From positions 1 through 43,338 of the forward strand of contig JARLJU010000344.1 of assembly GCA_031291055.1 (NCBI GenBank): a stretch of 43,338 nt of DNA. Direction: 5' to 3'. A program made the position numbers and the translations under genes. Source of the DNA: Rudaea sp. (GTDB lineage Bacteria > Pseudomonadota > Gammaproteobacteria > Xanthomonadales > Rhodanobacteraceae). The notes beneath the pieces are model-generated. The model searched no databases, was not told where the DNA came from, and worked only from the letters and a program-made list of their open reading frames with translations. Positions 24,321 to 33,133 of the stretch are shown here, piece after piece (the first letter of the stretch is position 1; each line of letters starts with the position of its first letter).

Positions 24321-26251
24321 GTGGACGGTTTTGCAGGCGCGGACAGTTGTCGCAGGATCAGCGCCGCCAGATCGGCGATGTTTGCCGCCGGCGCATCCAT
24401 CGGGAACGACGTGAAAAGCACGCCTGGGACGGCGGCGGGATCAATGCAGTGGTCGCCGCTCCACAGCTGCAGATTGTCCTCGATGAGCGCTGCCGGCGTG
24501 CCGCCCAGTGTCGTCTGCCAAGAAGCGCGATAGCCCGGCGCATAGCCGACGACGAGATCGGGTGAATCGCCGGCATGCGCACCATGATAGATGCTGGCGG
24601 CGTCGAATACTTCGGTAACGACTGTCGATCCCTCATCGCGCAGCGCGCTCAGCCTGGCAGCAATCTCGGCCTTGAGCCGCCCGATTGTTTCGGCATCGAC
24701 GATGCCCTGCGCCTCACGGCCTTTCTCATTGAGGTAGATGCCGTTGAGGCCCAGGGCATAGGCGCGCGTCCGCGCCCAGTCCACTTGTGCAAAAAGCGGC
24801 GCGGACGTATCCGCCCCGGGCTTGAACGCCAGATAGCCGCTTTCGGCCAGCCAGCGATTCAGGTGCACGGCACGGCGGAACGAAGCGAAACCATGATCCG
24901 ACAGTACGATCAGCCGGTCGCCGGGCCGCAGGCGCGACTGCACTTCGCCGAGCACGCGGTCGGCTTCGCGGTAGATCCATGGAATCGCGCCGCGCGCCAG
25001 TTCGCTGGCGTGCGCGTACAGGGGATGTTTCGGATCGATGCCGCGCCAGAACATGTGGCTGACCCGATCGGTCTGCACGAACACCTCGACCACCAGCTCG
25101 CTGTCGTCGCGTTTGATCGCGTCGTACAGCATCGCCTCGCCTTCAGCGAGTGTAGTCTTGACCGAATCGAGCCAGCCCTGTTCGCTCATGTGGCCCTGAT
25201 TCAGCGACCAGGTTTCCTCGGGCATGCCCAGGGTGTGGAAATCGCCGATGTCGTGCGCCAGCTCTGCGGCATAGCCGGACGGCGAACTGATCGCCGCGGC
25301 GGGATCGCTGGGGTCGATATTGATCGGGGAGATGTATAGAAGGGGTCGTGGAAAGCCTTCGAGCAGATAGGCGCGCACCATGCCGGCGACACTGCCGATT
25401 CCCGCAAATCGAAAATGGGCATGCATCCACGGCGACCAGGTGCCGAGCGCCAATATCTGCGACTGCCCGTCCAGCGTCAGGCGGGCGCCATTGCCCTCGC
25501 GCACGAGTTGCAGCGGAACGCTCAACGCAGCGGCGGCCGGCCTGAGTGGATGTGCCGGGCCATTGAATTGCGCCTGGATTGTACCGTCCGCACCGATCTC
25601 CACCAGTTCGACGCGACCGCCGTTGTCCGCGCCTGCGATTGGCCGTGTCGCGTAGATCGTATAGGTGCCCTGGGTGCCGAGCAGGTCGGGCACGCCCATG
25701 CCCGACAGCATGCGCGTGACCGAGTCCGGAGGATAAGTGACGGGGACACGCAGCACGGTGGCGCGCTCGCCGCTGCGTTCGGCGGTCGACCAGAACGGCT
25801 CGCCGTCGCGGCGGTTGCGCACGCTGGCCGAATCCAGCGGAAGCGCCCAGCCGAACAGGTGCACCACGTGTTGTGGAGGGGTGGAACTGGCAATGGAGAA
25901 ATCCGGTGCGTAGTTCGTCGCGTCCCGGCGCAGAAAATCGAAGATGCCGTGCATGCCGGGATTGGCGCCGGTGGCGAAACTGGCCCAGGCCACCGGCGAC
26001 TGAGGCGGATTCGTCGTGCCCAGGCGCTGGTAGTGTCCGGATTTTGCCAATTGTGCAAAATGCGGCAAAGTACCATCGCTCATGCCCTGTTCCGCCAGAG
26101 CGGGGTCCATGCCATCGAAACCGAGCACGATCACTCGCGCCTTTGCCGCCGGAGGCGGCACCTTGCTGCAGGCAGCGAGCGTCAGCAGTCCGCCAAGAAG
26201 GATGCAGGCAACGCGCAGCATGCACTGGCGATCACGCCGACTCGCGTTCAT
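24317..26251 (-). CDS. Alkaline-phosphatase-superfamily (phosphodiesterase/nucleotide pyrophosphatase type) lipoprotein
   Basis: A 644-residue envelope protein. Its leader contains a lipobox (LLTLAAC). Superfamily metal and nucleophile motifs are GFDGMDPAL, NPPQSPVAWASFATG (Ser/Thr nucleophile region), FVQTDRVSHMFWR and VLSDHGFASF. Members hydrolyse or transfer phosphodiester groups; the substrate is unknown. It overlaps the upstream AYIGPGAG gene by 20 nt and the downstream EMC3-like gene by 4. An in-frame ATG at 26221 would give a tighter lipoprotein leader and is an alternative start. Confidence 0.85.
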   Translation of the reverse strand: MNASRRDRQCMLRVACILLGGLLTLAACSKVPPPAAKARVIVLGFDGMDPALAEQGMSDGTLPHFAQLAKSGHYQRLGTTNPPQSPVAWASFATGANPGMHGIFDFLRRDATNYAPDFSIASSTPPQHVVHLFGWALPLDSASVRNRRDGEPFWSTAERSGERATVLRVPVTYPPDSVTRMLSGMGVPDLLGTQGTYTIYATRPIAGADNGGRVELVEIGADGTIQAQFNGPAHPLRPAAAALSVPLQLVREGNGARLTLDGQSQILALGTWSPWMHAHFRFAGIGSVAGMVRAYLLEGFPRPLLYISPINIDPSDPAAAISSPSGYAAELAHDIGDFHTLGMPEETWSLNQGHMSEQGWLDSVKTTLAEGEAMLYDAIKRDDSELVVEVFVQTDRVSHMFWRGIDPKHPLYAHASELARGAIPWIYREADRVLGEVQSRLRPGDRLIVLSDHGFASFRRAVHLNRWLAESGYLAFKPGADTSAPLFAQVDWARTRAYALGLNGIYLNEKGREAQGIVDAETIGRLKAEIAARLSALRDEGSTVVTEVFDAASIYHGAHAGDSPDLVVGYAPGYRASWQTTLGGTPAALIEDNLQLWSGDHCIDPAAVPGVLFTSFPMDAPAANIADLAALILRQLSAPAKPST

Positions 26252-26501
26252 GCCGGTCTTGTTCTAGCGCGTCCTGTTTCGGCATGCCTTCTGGCTCCGG
26301 ATTCGCGGTCGCTTCGCGTTTGCCGCGCAGCCGCCGCCAGAGGATGCGGATAGGCCAGCTTAGGATCGCGAATAGCGCGAGCACGATGCCGACCAGCACC
26401 GCCCACAATGATCCGAGCACGCTCAGGCCTGCGCCGGGACCGATATAGGCTTCGGCGCTCGCGCTGGATAGCAGCAGCAGGCACAGGACGAAAATGCGCA
26501 T
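26232..26501 (-). CDS. Small AYIGPGAG-motif membrane protein
   Basis: An 89-residue protein. A signal peptide is followed immediately by AYIGPGAGLSVLGSLWAVLV, a second hydrophobic helix and a basic, charged C-terminal tail (RILWRRLRGKRE...). The same short motif protein is, as I recall, found beside AP-superfamily genes in other bacteria, but its function is undescribed. It is the first gene of the leftward operon and is divergent from the sulfotransferase gene. Confidence 0.75.
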   Translation of the reverse strand: MRIFVLCLLLLSSASAEAYIGPGAGLSVLGSLWAVLVGIVLALFAILSWPIRILWRRLRGKREATANPEPEGMPKQDALEQDRHERESA

Positions 26502-26583
26502 CGTCAGTTCCGATCAAAATGATGAGGCAGTGTAGCCAAGGCCCGCGTCCATCGCGAGCGCCGTCGCTGATGGATTTCAATGT

Positions 26584-27726
26584 TTGCCCGAGACCGGCAA
26601 TAATCCGCGCGTGCAATCGCCGCCCGCTGCCACCCGCATACCCGCATTCGATCGCCTCATCGGCGGGTTTGCCGCCCGCTGGCCAAGGGCGATGCGCCGC
26701 CTTGGCGATCTGGAGACGCGCGTGCTTGGCAGGCAGATCGCTTCGCTGCGCATCGAGCGTCCGGTTTTCGTGTGCGGGCTCGCTCGCGCCGGCAGCACCT
26801 TGCTGCTCGAATCGCTCGTCGCCGCCCCCGGATTCACATCGCTTCGCTACAGCGATTATCCACTGCTGTGGACGCCGTATTGGTGGAACTGGCTACGGTC
26901 ACGTTTGCCGCTGCCCGCGCAGATGCCAACCGAGCGCGCGCACCGCGATCGCCTGACCGTGACAGCGGAGAGTCCCGAAGCCTTCGAGGAAGTCATCTGG
27001 ATGCACTTCTTCCCCGGGCGTCACGATCCCCTGATCGATCAAGTGCTCGATGAAAATTGCGAAAATACCGCATTTACATCTTTTTATACGGCCAGTATCC
27101 GCAAGTTGCTGGCCGTGCGCGGCAAGCAGCGCTACGTGGCCAAGGGCAATTACAACCTGACCCGCATCGGCTATTTGCGGCATCTGTTTCCCGATGCGCG
27201 TTTCGTGATAGCGGTGCGCGAACCGCTCGCACATGTGGCCTCTCTGGTCAAGCAGGACCGCCTGTTCAGCGCATTGGCGAAGGCCGATCCGGCAGTGTCC
27301 ACGCATCTGGCGTGCAGCGGTCATTTCGAATTCGGCCCACACAAGCGGGCAGGCAACACCGGCGATAGCGCGCAGGCATCGGCAATCCAGGCCTGTTTCG
27401 ATGCCGGTCGCAGCGCCGAAGCTTATGCCCGCCAGTGGGCGACTTCCTATGGCTGGCTGATCAGGTCCCTGGCAGGTGATCCAGAACTAGCGGTGGCCTG
27501 CCATCTCGTGAGCTACGAGCGGCTGTGCTCCGACCCCGCGACAAGCTTGTCGACATTGTATGCGCACGCCGGGATCGAGGCCTCGACAGCTGCCGCCTTG
27601 ATCCGGCAACAGGCGCCGCGGATTACAGCGCCAACCTACTACACGCCGGATTTCACTCCGGCCGAGTGCGCCATGATCGAGACAATCACTGCGCAGGTGT
27701 GGCGCGATCTCGCCGGAAGGGTGTAA
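26584..27726 (+). CDS. PAPS-dependent sulfotransferase family protein
   Basis: A 380-residue protein. The 5'-phosphosulphate loop is FVCGLARAGSTLLLESL (about 62-78) and the 3'-phosphate motif is RFVIAVREPLAHVASL (about 208-223). It would transfer sulphate from PAPS to an unknown acceptor. No signal peptide is seen. Starts are uncertain: TTG 26584 and GTG 26611 are both in frame and neither has a good ribosome site. It is divergent from the AYIGPGAG operon and 31 bp upstream of the tail-anchored exported protein. Confidence 0.82.
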   Translation: MPETGNNPRVQSPPAATRIPAFDRLIGGFAARWPRAMRRLGDLETRVLGRQIASLRIERPVFVCGLARAGSTLLLESLVAAPGFTSLRYSDYPLLWTPYWWNWLRSRLPLPAQMPTERAHRDRLTVTAESPEAFEEVIWMHFFPGRHDPLIDQVLDENCENTAFTSFYTASIRKLLAVRGKQRYVAKGNYNLTRIGYLRHLFPDARFVIAVREPLAHVASLVKQDRLFSALAKADPAVSTHLACSGHFEFGPHKRAGNTGDSAQASAIQACFDAGRSAEAYARQWATSYGWLIRSLAGDPELAVACHLVSYERLCSDPATSLSTLYAHAGIEASTAAALIRQQAPRITAPTYYTPDFTPAECAMIETITAQVWRDLAGRV

Positions 27727-27757
27727 AGTTGCCCCTGAACGCAGGATAGGGGGCGTC

Positions 27758-28909
27758 ATGAAACGATTTGTCGTGCTGTGCATACTTTTTGCGGCAGTGC
27801 CCTTTGCGCACGCCGATGTGTCAATGACGGATGCGCAAACTCTGGCCCGCGCCGGCAACGGCAACCGGGCGGCTTCGTCGGTTGCTGGACACGTCGTCAA
27901 GCCGGGCGACAAACGCAATGGCATTCCGCTGGGCACGGTCAGACCAGACAGCACGGGTGCCCAGAGCTTGGTGGATGCCTCCGGCCTGAAGTACTTCATC
28001 AATACCGACATTACGTTCAGCACCAGCAGTTCGGCTTCCGGCGCGATGTCAGAAGCCAGCTACACGCATGCCGTGGCGGCAACGACCAGCGCGGGCGGCA
28101 CGGTGCAGGAAACCCTGAACGACGCGTTCGACGGTTACAACGCGGTGTGCGTGAGCCTGGATAACACCGTCAGCACGTGCGCCACGGGAAACGCCAACTT
28201 CGTCGTCTACGACAAGAACGGTCCTGCGACGCTGGATGCCACTTGCAGCAACCGCCAGGTGCTGTTGCCGGCCCAGACCATAGGCAGTATCTCGCTATCG
28301 CGCAAAGTATACATACCGACCGACGACTCCTTCGGCCGCTGGCTCAACGTCGTCACCAACAATGGCGCAACCGCGCAGACGGTCACTCTGGTCACCTCGA
28401 ACAACTTGGGATCGGACGCAAATACGATCATTACGGGCAGTTCGACCGGCTCCACGACTTCGCCGATAACCGACACCAGCGAAAAATGGGTGGCGACGTT
28501 CCAGAACTATTCCGGCAACACCACTACCGACCCGAGATTGGGCCATGTCTTGCAAGGTGCCGGGGCGGCCGTCGGCTTGGCCGGTATCAATTTCACCAAT
28601 GGCAGTGACCGGCCCTTCTGGGGATATACGCTAACCCTGCAGCCGGGCCAGACTCGCATCATCATGAATTTCGTGACGGGTCAGCCCTCCAAGGCAGCCG
28701 CGGCGACTCAGGCGGCGCGCCTGGCCACGCTGCCGTCGACGACGCTTGAATGCATGACTTCTGCCGAAAAGGCCGCGGTTGCCAATTTCAACGCGGCTCC
28801 GGCTGCGCCGGCGACGCCGGTACCGGGCCCTGACCCGCTGAAGCTGGCCCTGCTGGCGCTCCTGCTGGTGGCCCTCGGTTATCTCGGACTGCGCGCAAGG
28901 GCGCGGTGA
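27758..28909 (+). CDS. Exported protein with C-terminal TM/basic sorting-type tail
   Basis: A 383-residue protein. A signal peptide (MKRFVVLCILFAAVPFAHA) leads to a beta-rich Thr/Ser/Asn region with paired cysteines. An Ala/Pro linker is followed by PVPGPDPLKLALLALLLVAL and GYLGLRARAR. Motif, TM helix and Arg cluster at the very end is the tripartite layout of CTERM protein-sorting signals (PEP-CTERM, IPTL-CTERM and relatives), though this exact motif is not one I know. No exosortase or rhombosortase is in the window. It follows the sulfotransferase and ends in its own terminator. Confidence 0.75.
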   Translation: MKRFVVLCILFAAVPFAHADVSMTDAQTLARAGNGNRAASSVAGHVVKPGDKRNGIPLGTVRPDSTGAQSLVDASGLKYFINTDITFSTSSSASGAMSEASYTHAVAATTSAGGTVQETLNDAFDGYNAVCVSLDNTVSTCATGNANFVVYDKNGPATLDATCSNRQVLLPAQTIGSISLSRKVYIPTDDSFGRWLNVVTNNGATAQTVTLVTSNNLGSDANTIITGSSTGSTTSPITDTSEKWVATFQNYSGNTTTDPRLGHVLQGAGAAVGLAGINFTNGSDRPFWGYTLTLQPGQTRIIMNFVTGQPSKAAAATQAARLATLPSTTLECMTSAEKAAVANFNAAPAAPATPVPGPDPLKLALLALLLVALGYLGLRARAR

Positions 28910-28920
28910 TCTTCCGGCAC

Positions 28921-28950
28921 GGGCGCCTGTGAGGCGCCCATGCTTTTCCG
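28921..28950 (+). terminator. Hairpin terminator after the tail-anchored protein gene
   Basis: A perfect 7-bp GC stem (GGGCGCC 28921-28927 / GGCGCCC 28933-28939) with a 5-nt loop is followed by ATGCTTTTCC. It sits 12 bp after the stop at 28909. The ATG at 28940 directly abuts the stem, which argues against its use as a start for the next gene. Confidence 0.6.
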
Positions 28951-28999
28951 GGCAAGCATGTTTCGCCGGGCGGTTTCGCACCGCGAGCTTTTTGTACTT

Positions 29000-31213
29000 G
29001 TGAATTTTTCCAGTTTGCGCAAAACCCCGCTTCTCTGCCTGCTGCTGCCGGTCCTGCTGCTGCTGGCCGCGTGCGAACGCGAGCCGGAGCATCCCAACGT
29101 CGTCATCATCACCTTCGATACGACGCGTGCGGATCATCTGGGCACCTATGGCATGTCGTTGGCGCATACGCCGACAATCGATCGCCTTGCTGCCGAAGGA
29201 GTACGCTTCGACGACGCAATCGCCGCAGCGCCCATCACGGCCGTGTCGCACGCGAGCATCATGACTGGCCTGCTGCCGCCCGCCCATGGGGTGCGCGACA
29301 ACGGCTCGTTCGCACTCGGCGACGATGCGGTAACCTTGGCTGAGCGCTTCAAGGCAGCGGGCTACGACACGCGTGCCTATGTGTCGGCGATCGTGCTCAA
29401 CCGACGCTACAAGCTCGATCAGGGTTTCGACGTCTACGATGATGATCTGTGGGGCGAGAACGAGCCCAAGCTGTTCATGATCCGCGAACGTCCCGCCGCA
29501 GAGACCATCGATCGGGTACTGGGATGGTATGGGCAGCGCTCCAAGCAAGCGCAGGGCAAACCGTTTTTCCTGTGGGTGCACCTGTTCGATCCGCATGAGC
29601 CACGGCGGCCGCCGGCTTGGGCGACGGCGATCTCGCCGAGCTCTTACGATGCAGCGATAGCTTATGCCGACCGTGAACTTGGCCGGTTGGTCGAAGCATT
29701 GCGCGCGAGTGGAGAACTCGACCATACCGTCTTTGTGTTTACCGCCGATCATGGCGAGAGCCTGGGCGAACACAACGAGAAAACACACGCGATATTCGTC
29801 TATCGCGCAACGACGCGGGTGCCGCTGATCGTTCGCTATCCGCCGCGGTTCCCCCATGGCACGCCGTATTCCGGTCCCGTGCGCAATGTGGACATCGCGC
29901 CAACCGTACTCGATCTGGCGCATCTGCCCGGAGCCGACCAGACCCAGGGCACCGACTTGACGCCGCTGGCGCGCGGCGATGCACCTGTCGCGGATCTGCC
30001 GCAATATTCCGAATCGAAACTTGCCGAGCTGGGCTTTGGCATGGCGCCGCTGTTCGCGGTGCGCAAGAGCGGGTATACGTTTATACGCGCGCCCAGGCCC
30101 GAGTTGTATGACATCAAGGCCGATCCGGACGAAACGCACAATCTTTACGGCGATCCGACCTACCAGACCAGGGCCGACGCGCTCGACGTCGAACTGGAGA
30201 AATTGCTCCAGGACAGCGTCAAGCATGAAATAACGACGCATTCCAGTCCCATGTCCAAGGCCACCATGCAGGCGCTGCAGTCGCTGGGTTATCTGCAGGG
30301 TGCGGAGGATCGCGCGTCCGCCGGCGGCATCGATCCAAAGGACGGTATCGAGGTCTACAACAAGCTCGAAAACGCGCGTCACTATGCGCAGCAGCGCAAA
30401 TGGGTGCGCGCCGAGCACGAACTGAAGGAAATCCTTGCGCAGATGCCGCGGCACTTCTCCGCGCGCAGTGTGCTGGCCCTGGTCGAATTCAAACGCGGCC
30501 ATCTGGACGAGGCGCGGGCACAATACCTGGCACTGCTGGCACAGGATCCCACCCAGTTTCGCCTCTATGGCATGCTCGGTCAGATCGCCCTGATGCAGGG
30601 AAACTACGAAGAGGCCGAACGCAACAATCAGGAAGCGCTCAGGATTGCGCCGCAATTCGTCGAAGCGATGGGGCAGCTCGGCCTGATCGCGATGGTGCGT
30701 GGCGACCAGGCAACGGCACAGCGGTGGTACGACCAGGCCTTGAAGATCGACCCCGGCTTTCCGACATTGCATCGCCGTCTGGCGGATCTGCATTTCGACC
30801 GTGGCGAGTACGGCGCGGCGCTGAAGGAGTACCGCGAAGCGTATACGCGCCAGTCCCGGGACTTCCGCAGCCTGATGCAAGCCGGGGCCAGCGCACGTCG
30901 TGCCGGCCTGCCCGACGAAGCCGAGCAGTTGCTGCGCCAGGCGGTGGCGCTGCGTCCGAAGTCTTGGATTCCGCTCTACAACCTTGCCTGCCTGCAAGCG
31001 CAGCGCGGGCAGGCGGACGCCGGCTTGCAGAGCCTGGGAGAGTCGATTGCGCACGGCATGGTGTACGCGAAATTGATGACCGAAGACAGCGACTGGGACG
31101 CGCTGCGCACGGATCCGCGCTTCAAGCAACTTTTGCAAAAAGTGAAAAAAGTGGACGCAGCCGGAAGCTCCAAGGAAGGCGACGAGGATGGCGATATCCC
31201 CGACGCCGACTGA
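29000..31213 (+). CDS. Sulfatase-fold (AP superfamily) lipoprotein with C-terminal TPRs
   Basis: A 737-residue protein from GTG 29000. The lipoprotein leader ends VLLLLAACER. The catalytic domain (about 30-420) has NVVIITFDTTRADHLGTYG and FVFTADHGESLGEH for metals, and PITAVSHASIMTG where sulfatases have CxPxR. The nucleophile position is therefore Thr, not a formylglycine-forming Cys or Ser. From about 455 several TPR units follow (AEHELKEILAQMP, YGMLGQIALMQGNYEEAERN, WYDQALKIDPGF). Known Thr-type relatives include phosphoglycerol and phosphoethanolamine transferases. GTG 29000 is preferred because the ATG at 28940 follows the upstream terminator hairpin; ATG 28958 is also possible. Confidence 0.82.
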   Translation: MNFSSLRKTPLLCLLLPVLLLLAACEREPEHPNVVIITFDTTRADHLGTYGMSLAHTPTIDRLAAEGVRFDDAIAAAPITAVSHASIMTGLLPPAHGVRDNGSFALGDDAVTLAERFKAAGYDTRAYVSAIVLNRRYKLDQGFDVYDDDLWGENEPKLFMIRERPAAETIDRVLGWYGQRSKQAQGKPFFLWVHLFDPHEPRRPPAWATAISPSSYDAAIAYADRELGRLVEALRASGELDHTVFVFTADHGESLGEHNEKTHAIFVYRATTRVPLIVRYPPRFPHGTPYSGPVRNVDIAPTVLDLAHLPGADQTQGTDLTPLARGDAPVADLPQYSESKLAELGFGMAPLFAVRKSGYTFIRAPRPELYDIKADPDETHNLYGDPTYQTRADALDVELEKLLQDSVKHEITTHSSPMSKATMQALQSLGYLQGAEDRASAGGIDPKDGIEVYNKLENARHYAQQRKWVRAEHELKEILAQMPRHFSARSVLALVEFKRGHLDEARAQYLALLAQDPTQFRLYGMLGQIALMQGNYEEAERNNQEALRIAPQFVEAMGQLGLIAMVRGDQATAQRWYDQALKIDPGFPTLHRRLADLHFDRGEYGAALKEYREAYTRQSRDFRSLMQAGASARRAGLPDEAEQLLRQAVALRPKSWIPLYNLACLQAQRGQADAGLQSLGESIAHGMVYAKLMTEDSDWDALRTDPRFKQLLQKVKKVDAAGSSKEGDEDGDIPDAD

Positions 31214-31220
31214 ACCGCCT

Positions 31221-32570
31221 CTAGCCCCGCAACCGTGCCATGATCGCCCCGCGCGCCTCGCGCAGGATCGAATCGCGATCCAGGCTGGCGACGATGTCGG
31301 CAACCGCGCGCTTGGCGCCTTGTTCGCCCCAGGATTTGCCGTGCAGCAGGTAGTGTTCAGCGGCGCGGCCGACGATCTCGGTGGCGTACCAGGCCAGCGC
31401 ACCCTGCGCGCCGGCAGTGACCACCGTCGACAGACCCACGCTTACGCCCTTGAGCGCACTGGACACCAGATGCACGCCCCAGATCGCGCCCATCAGCGCG
31501 CCCAGCGCGCCGCAGATGGTGGCGATCAGGGTGCCGGCTTCGGCGCGGGTCAGCGGCAATCCGTATACTTTTCCCAGATGCAGCACGAGGGCGACGTCGA
31601 GCGATGCGGCGGCAAGCAGGTCGGCGACCGGAATCGGGTTCAGCGCGACGGCAACGCCCTTGGCCAGGCAATAATTGCGGATCACGCGATCGGCCAGTTC
31701 CTTGCGCGCCACCGCGACACGCGCGGCGACACGATCGCTCAGGTCTCCGGCGAACAGTCCCGCGTTGAGGGCGGCTAGGGTTTTGCCCTCGCGCTCGGCG
31801 ATGGCGCGCAGGCGCGCGGCGAGTGCGCCGACATCGGCTCGCTGCGGCTCGCGGGTCTGGGTCTCGTGGCCGTCGGTGGCAACCTGCACGATCAGGCGGT
31901 CGGCCGGATGCGCCGCACAGGCGACGACGTCTTCCGCTCGCACCAGCCCCGCCGCGTGTTCGCGCAGGCGCGCGAGCAGGCGCTCGCGTTCGTCGTCGGA
32001 ATAGCGGTCGGCCTTGTTCAGCGCCAGCAGCAGCGGGCGCTGGGTCTGTGCCAATGTGGACAATGCGGCAACTTCGGCCTGGGTCATGTCGCCGTCGACG
32101 ACGAAGATGACCAGGTCGCTGATCGCGGCGACGTCGAAGGCCAGGCGCTCGCGCTCTTCGCCGGACAGCTCATTGATGCCGGGCGTGTCGATCAGATGCA
32201 GGCCTTGACCGGCGACCTCCTGCCAGCGCTGCGCGGCGCGCGTCTGCGTCGTGCCGTGAAGAACGCCGGTAACGAAGGCCTCGCGACCGAGCAGGGCGTT
32301 GCCGAGCGCGGACTTGCCGACGCTGACGCGGCCGAAGACCGCGATGTGCAGTTCGCCCGTGGCGAGTTTGTCCAGCAGCGTCTCGACCTGGGCAAAATCC
32401 TCGCCCAGCTCGCGGCGCACGGCGTCGGGGATGCTTTTGTCATCGAGCAGCGCGCGCAATGCATCACTGGTGCGCGCCACGTGCCTGTCGCCGGAATCCG
32501 GCACCGCGGACTGCGCGTCCGCGCCGGGGAGTCGCGCACGCAGCCGCCGCCACCACTCGGTCGCTGACAT
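31221..32570 (-). CDS. Era-like GTPase with C-terminal DUF697-type membrane domain
   Basis: A 449-residue P-loop GTPase: G1 GRVSVGKSALG, G3 DTPGINE and G4 LNKADRY. The C-terminal half has hydrophobic helices (GTLIATICGALGALMGAIWG, LSTVVTAGAQGALAWYATEI) as in DUF697 proteins, so it is probably membrane-associated. Its ATG overlaps the stop of the upstream YceI gene (TAATG). A paralogue lies at the other end of the same operon (34497-35975). Function is unknown. Confidence 0.85.
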   Translation of the reverse strand: MSATEWWRRLRARLPGADAQSAVPDSGDRHVARTSDALRALLDDKSIPDAVRRELGEDFAQVETLLDKLATGELHIAVFGRVSVGKSALGNALLGREAFVTGVLHGTTQTRAAQRWQEVAGQGLHLIDTPGINELSGEERERLAFDVAAISDLVIFVVDGDMTQAEVAALSTLAQTQRPLLLALNKADRYSDDERERLLARLREHAAGLVRAEDVVACAAHPADRLIVQVATDGHETQTREPQRADVGALAARLRAIAEREGKTLAALNAGLFAGDLSDRVAARVAVARKELADRVIRNYCLAKGVAVALNPIPVADLLAAASLDVALVLHLGKVYGLPLTRAEAGTLIATICGALGALMGAIWGVHLVSSALKGVSVGLSTVVTAGAQGALAWYATEIVGRAAEHYLLHGKSWGEQGAKRAVADIVASLDRDSILREARGAIMARLRG

Positions 32571-33133
32571 TACTTTCCGGTCAGTGCCAGATGGCCGTGC
32601 ACGGGAACATCCTTGCCGATGTCGATCCAGTCCTTGCCCGTGCCGAGGCCGAAATCGAGCCGGTTCAGCGTGGTATCGACGTCGAGCGTTGCCGTATCGC
32701 CGCTGGCGACGAACTTGACTTTCAGCGCCGCCGGTCTCGTCTGGTCGCGGATCGTCAGCATGCCCCTGGCTTCAAGGCCGCCATCCGCGCCCTTGCCGAA
32801 CGATTGCGTGACGAAATGCGCCTGCGGAAATTTCGCCGCATCGAAAAAGTCCGATGTGCGCAGCGTGTCGTCGCGCTCGGAACTTTGCGTATCGACGCTG
32901 GCGATGTTGACCGTCACGTCGAATTTGTCCTTCGACAGATCGGCCTCGTCGAACGCAATGGCCGCGTCGAACTTTGCGAACTTGCCGCCGAACGGGCCGT
33001 TCTGATAACTGCCCTTGAACGTCAGCGAGCTTTTTGCGGCATCGACCTGCCAGTCACGCGCCATCGCGCTGATTGGGATCAACAGGAGCGGAAACAGCAG
33101 GAGCGGAAACAGCAGGAGCGGGATCGGGCGCAT
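32570..33133 (-). CDS. YceI-family periplasmic lipid-binding protein (copy 1)
   Basis: A 187-residue exported lipocalin-like protein of the YceI family, known to bind polyisoprenoids. The mature part starts RDWQVDAAKSSLTFKG and contains FDVTVNIASVDTQSSERD and KFPQAHFVTQSF. Its signal peptide includes LLLFPLLLFPLLLIP, encoded by a 15-bp tandem repeat. The first 80 nt overlap the end of the cytochrome b561 gene in another frame. GGAG precedes ATG 33133. Confidence 0.92.
   Translation of the reverse strand: MRPIPLLLFPLLLFPLLLIPISAMARDWQVDAAKSSLTFKGSYQNGPFGGKFAKFDAAIAFDEADLSKDKFDVTVNIASVDTQSSERDDTLRTSDFFDAAKFPQAHFVTQSFGKGADGGLEARGMLTIRDQTRPAALKVKFVASGDTATLDVDTTLNRLDFGLGTGKDWIDIGKDVPVHGHLALTGK

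Noticed and set aside
28940..28999. ATG at 28940 as start of the AP-superfamily TPR lipoprotein
   Set aside because: It directly abuts the stem of the terminator-like hairpin at 28921-28939 and would add about 20 residues before an already complete lipoprotein leader. GTG 29000 is more plausible, though not proven.
28631..31402. Long open frame of 923 codons on the minus strand opposite the AP-superfamily TPR gene
   Set aside because: It mirrors the third-position GC bias of the real plus-strand gene, has low-complexity composition and no domain. The plus-strand protein has clear motifs throughout.
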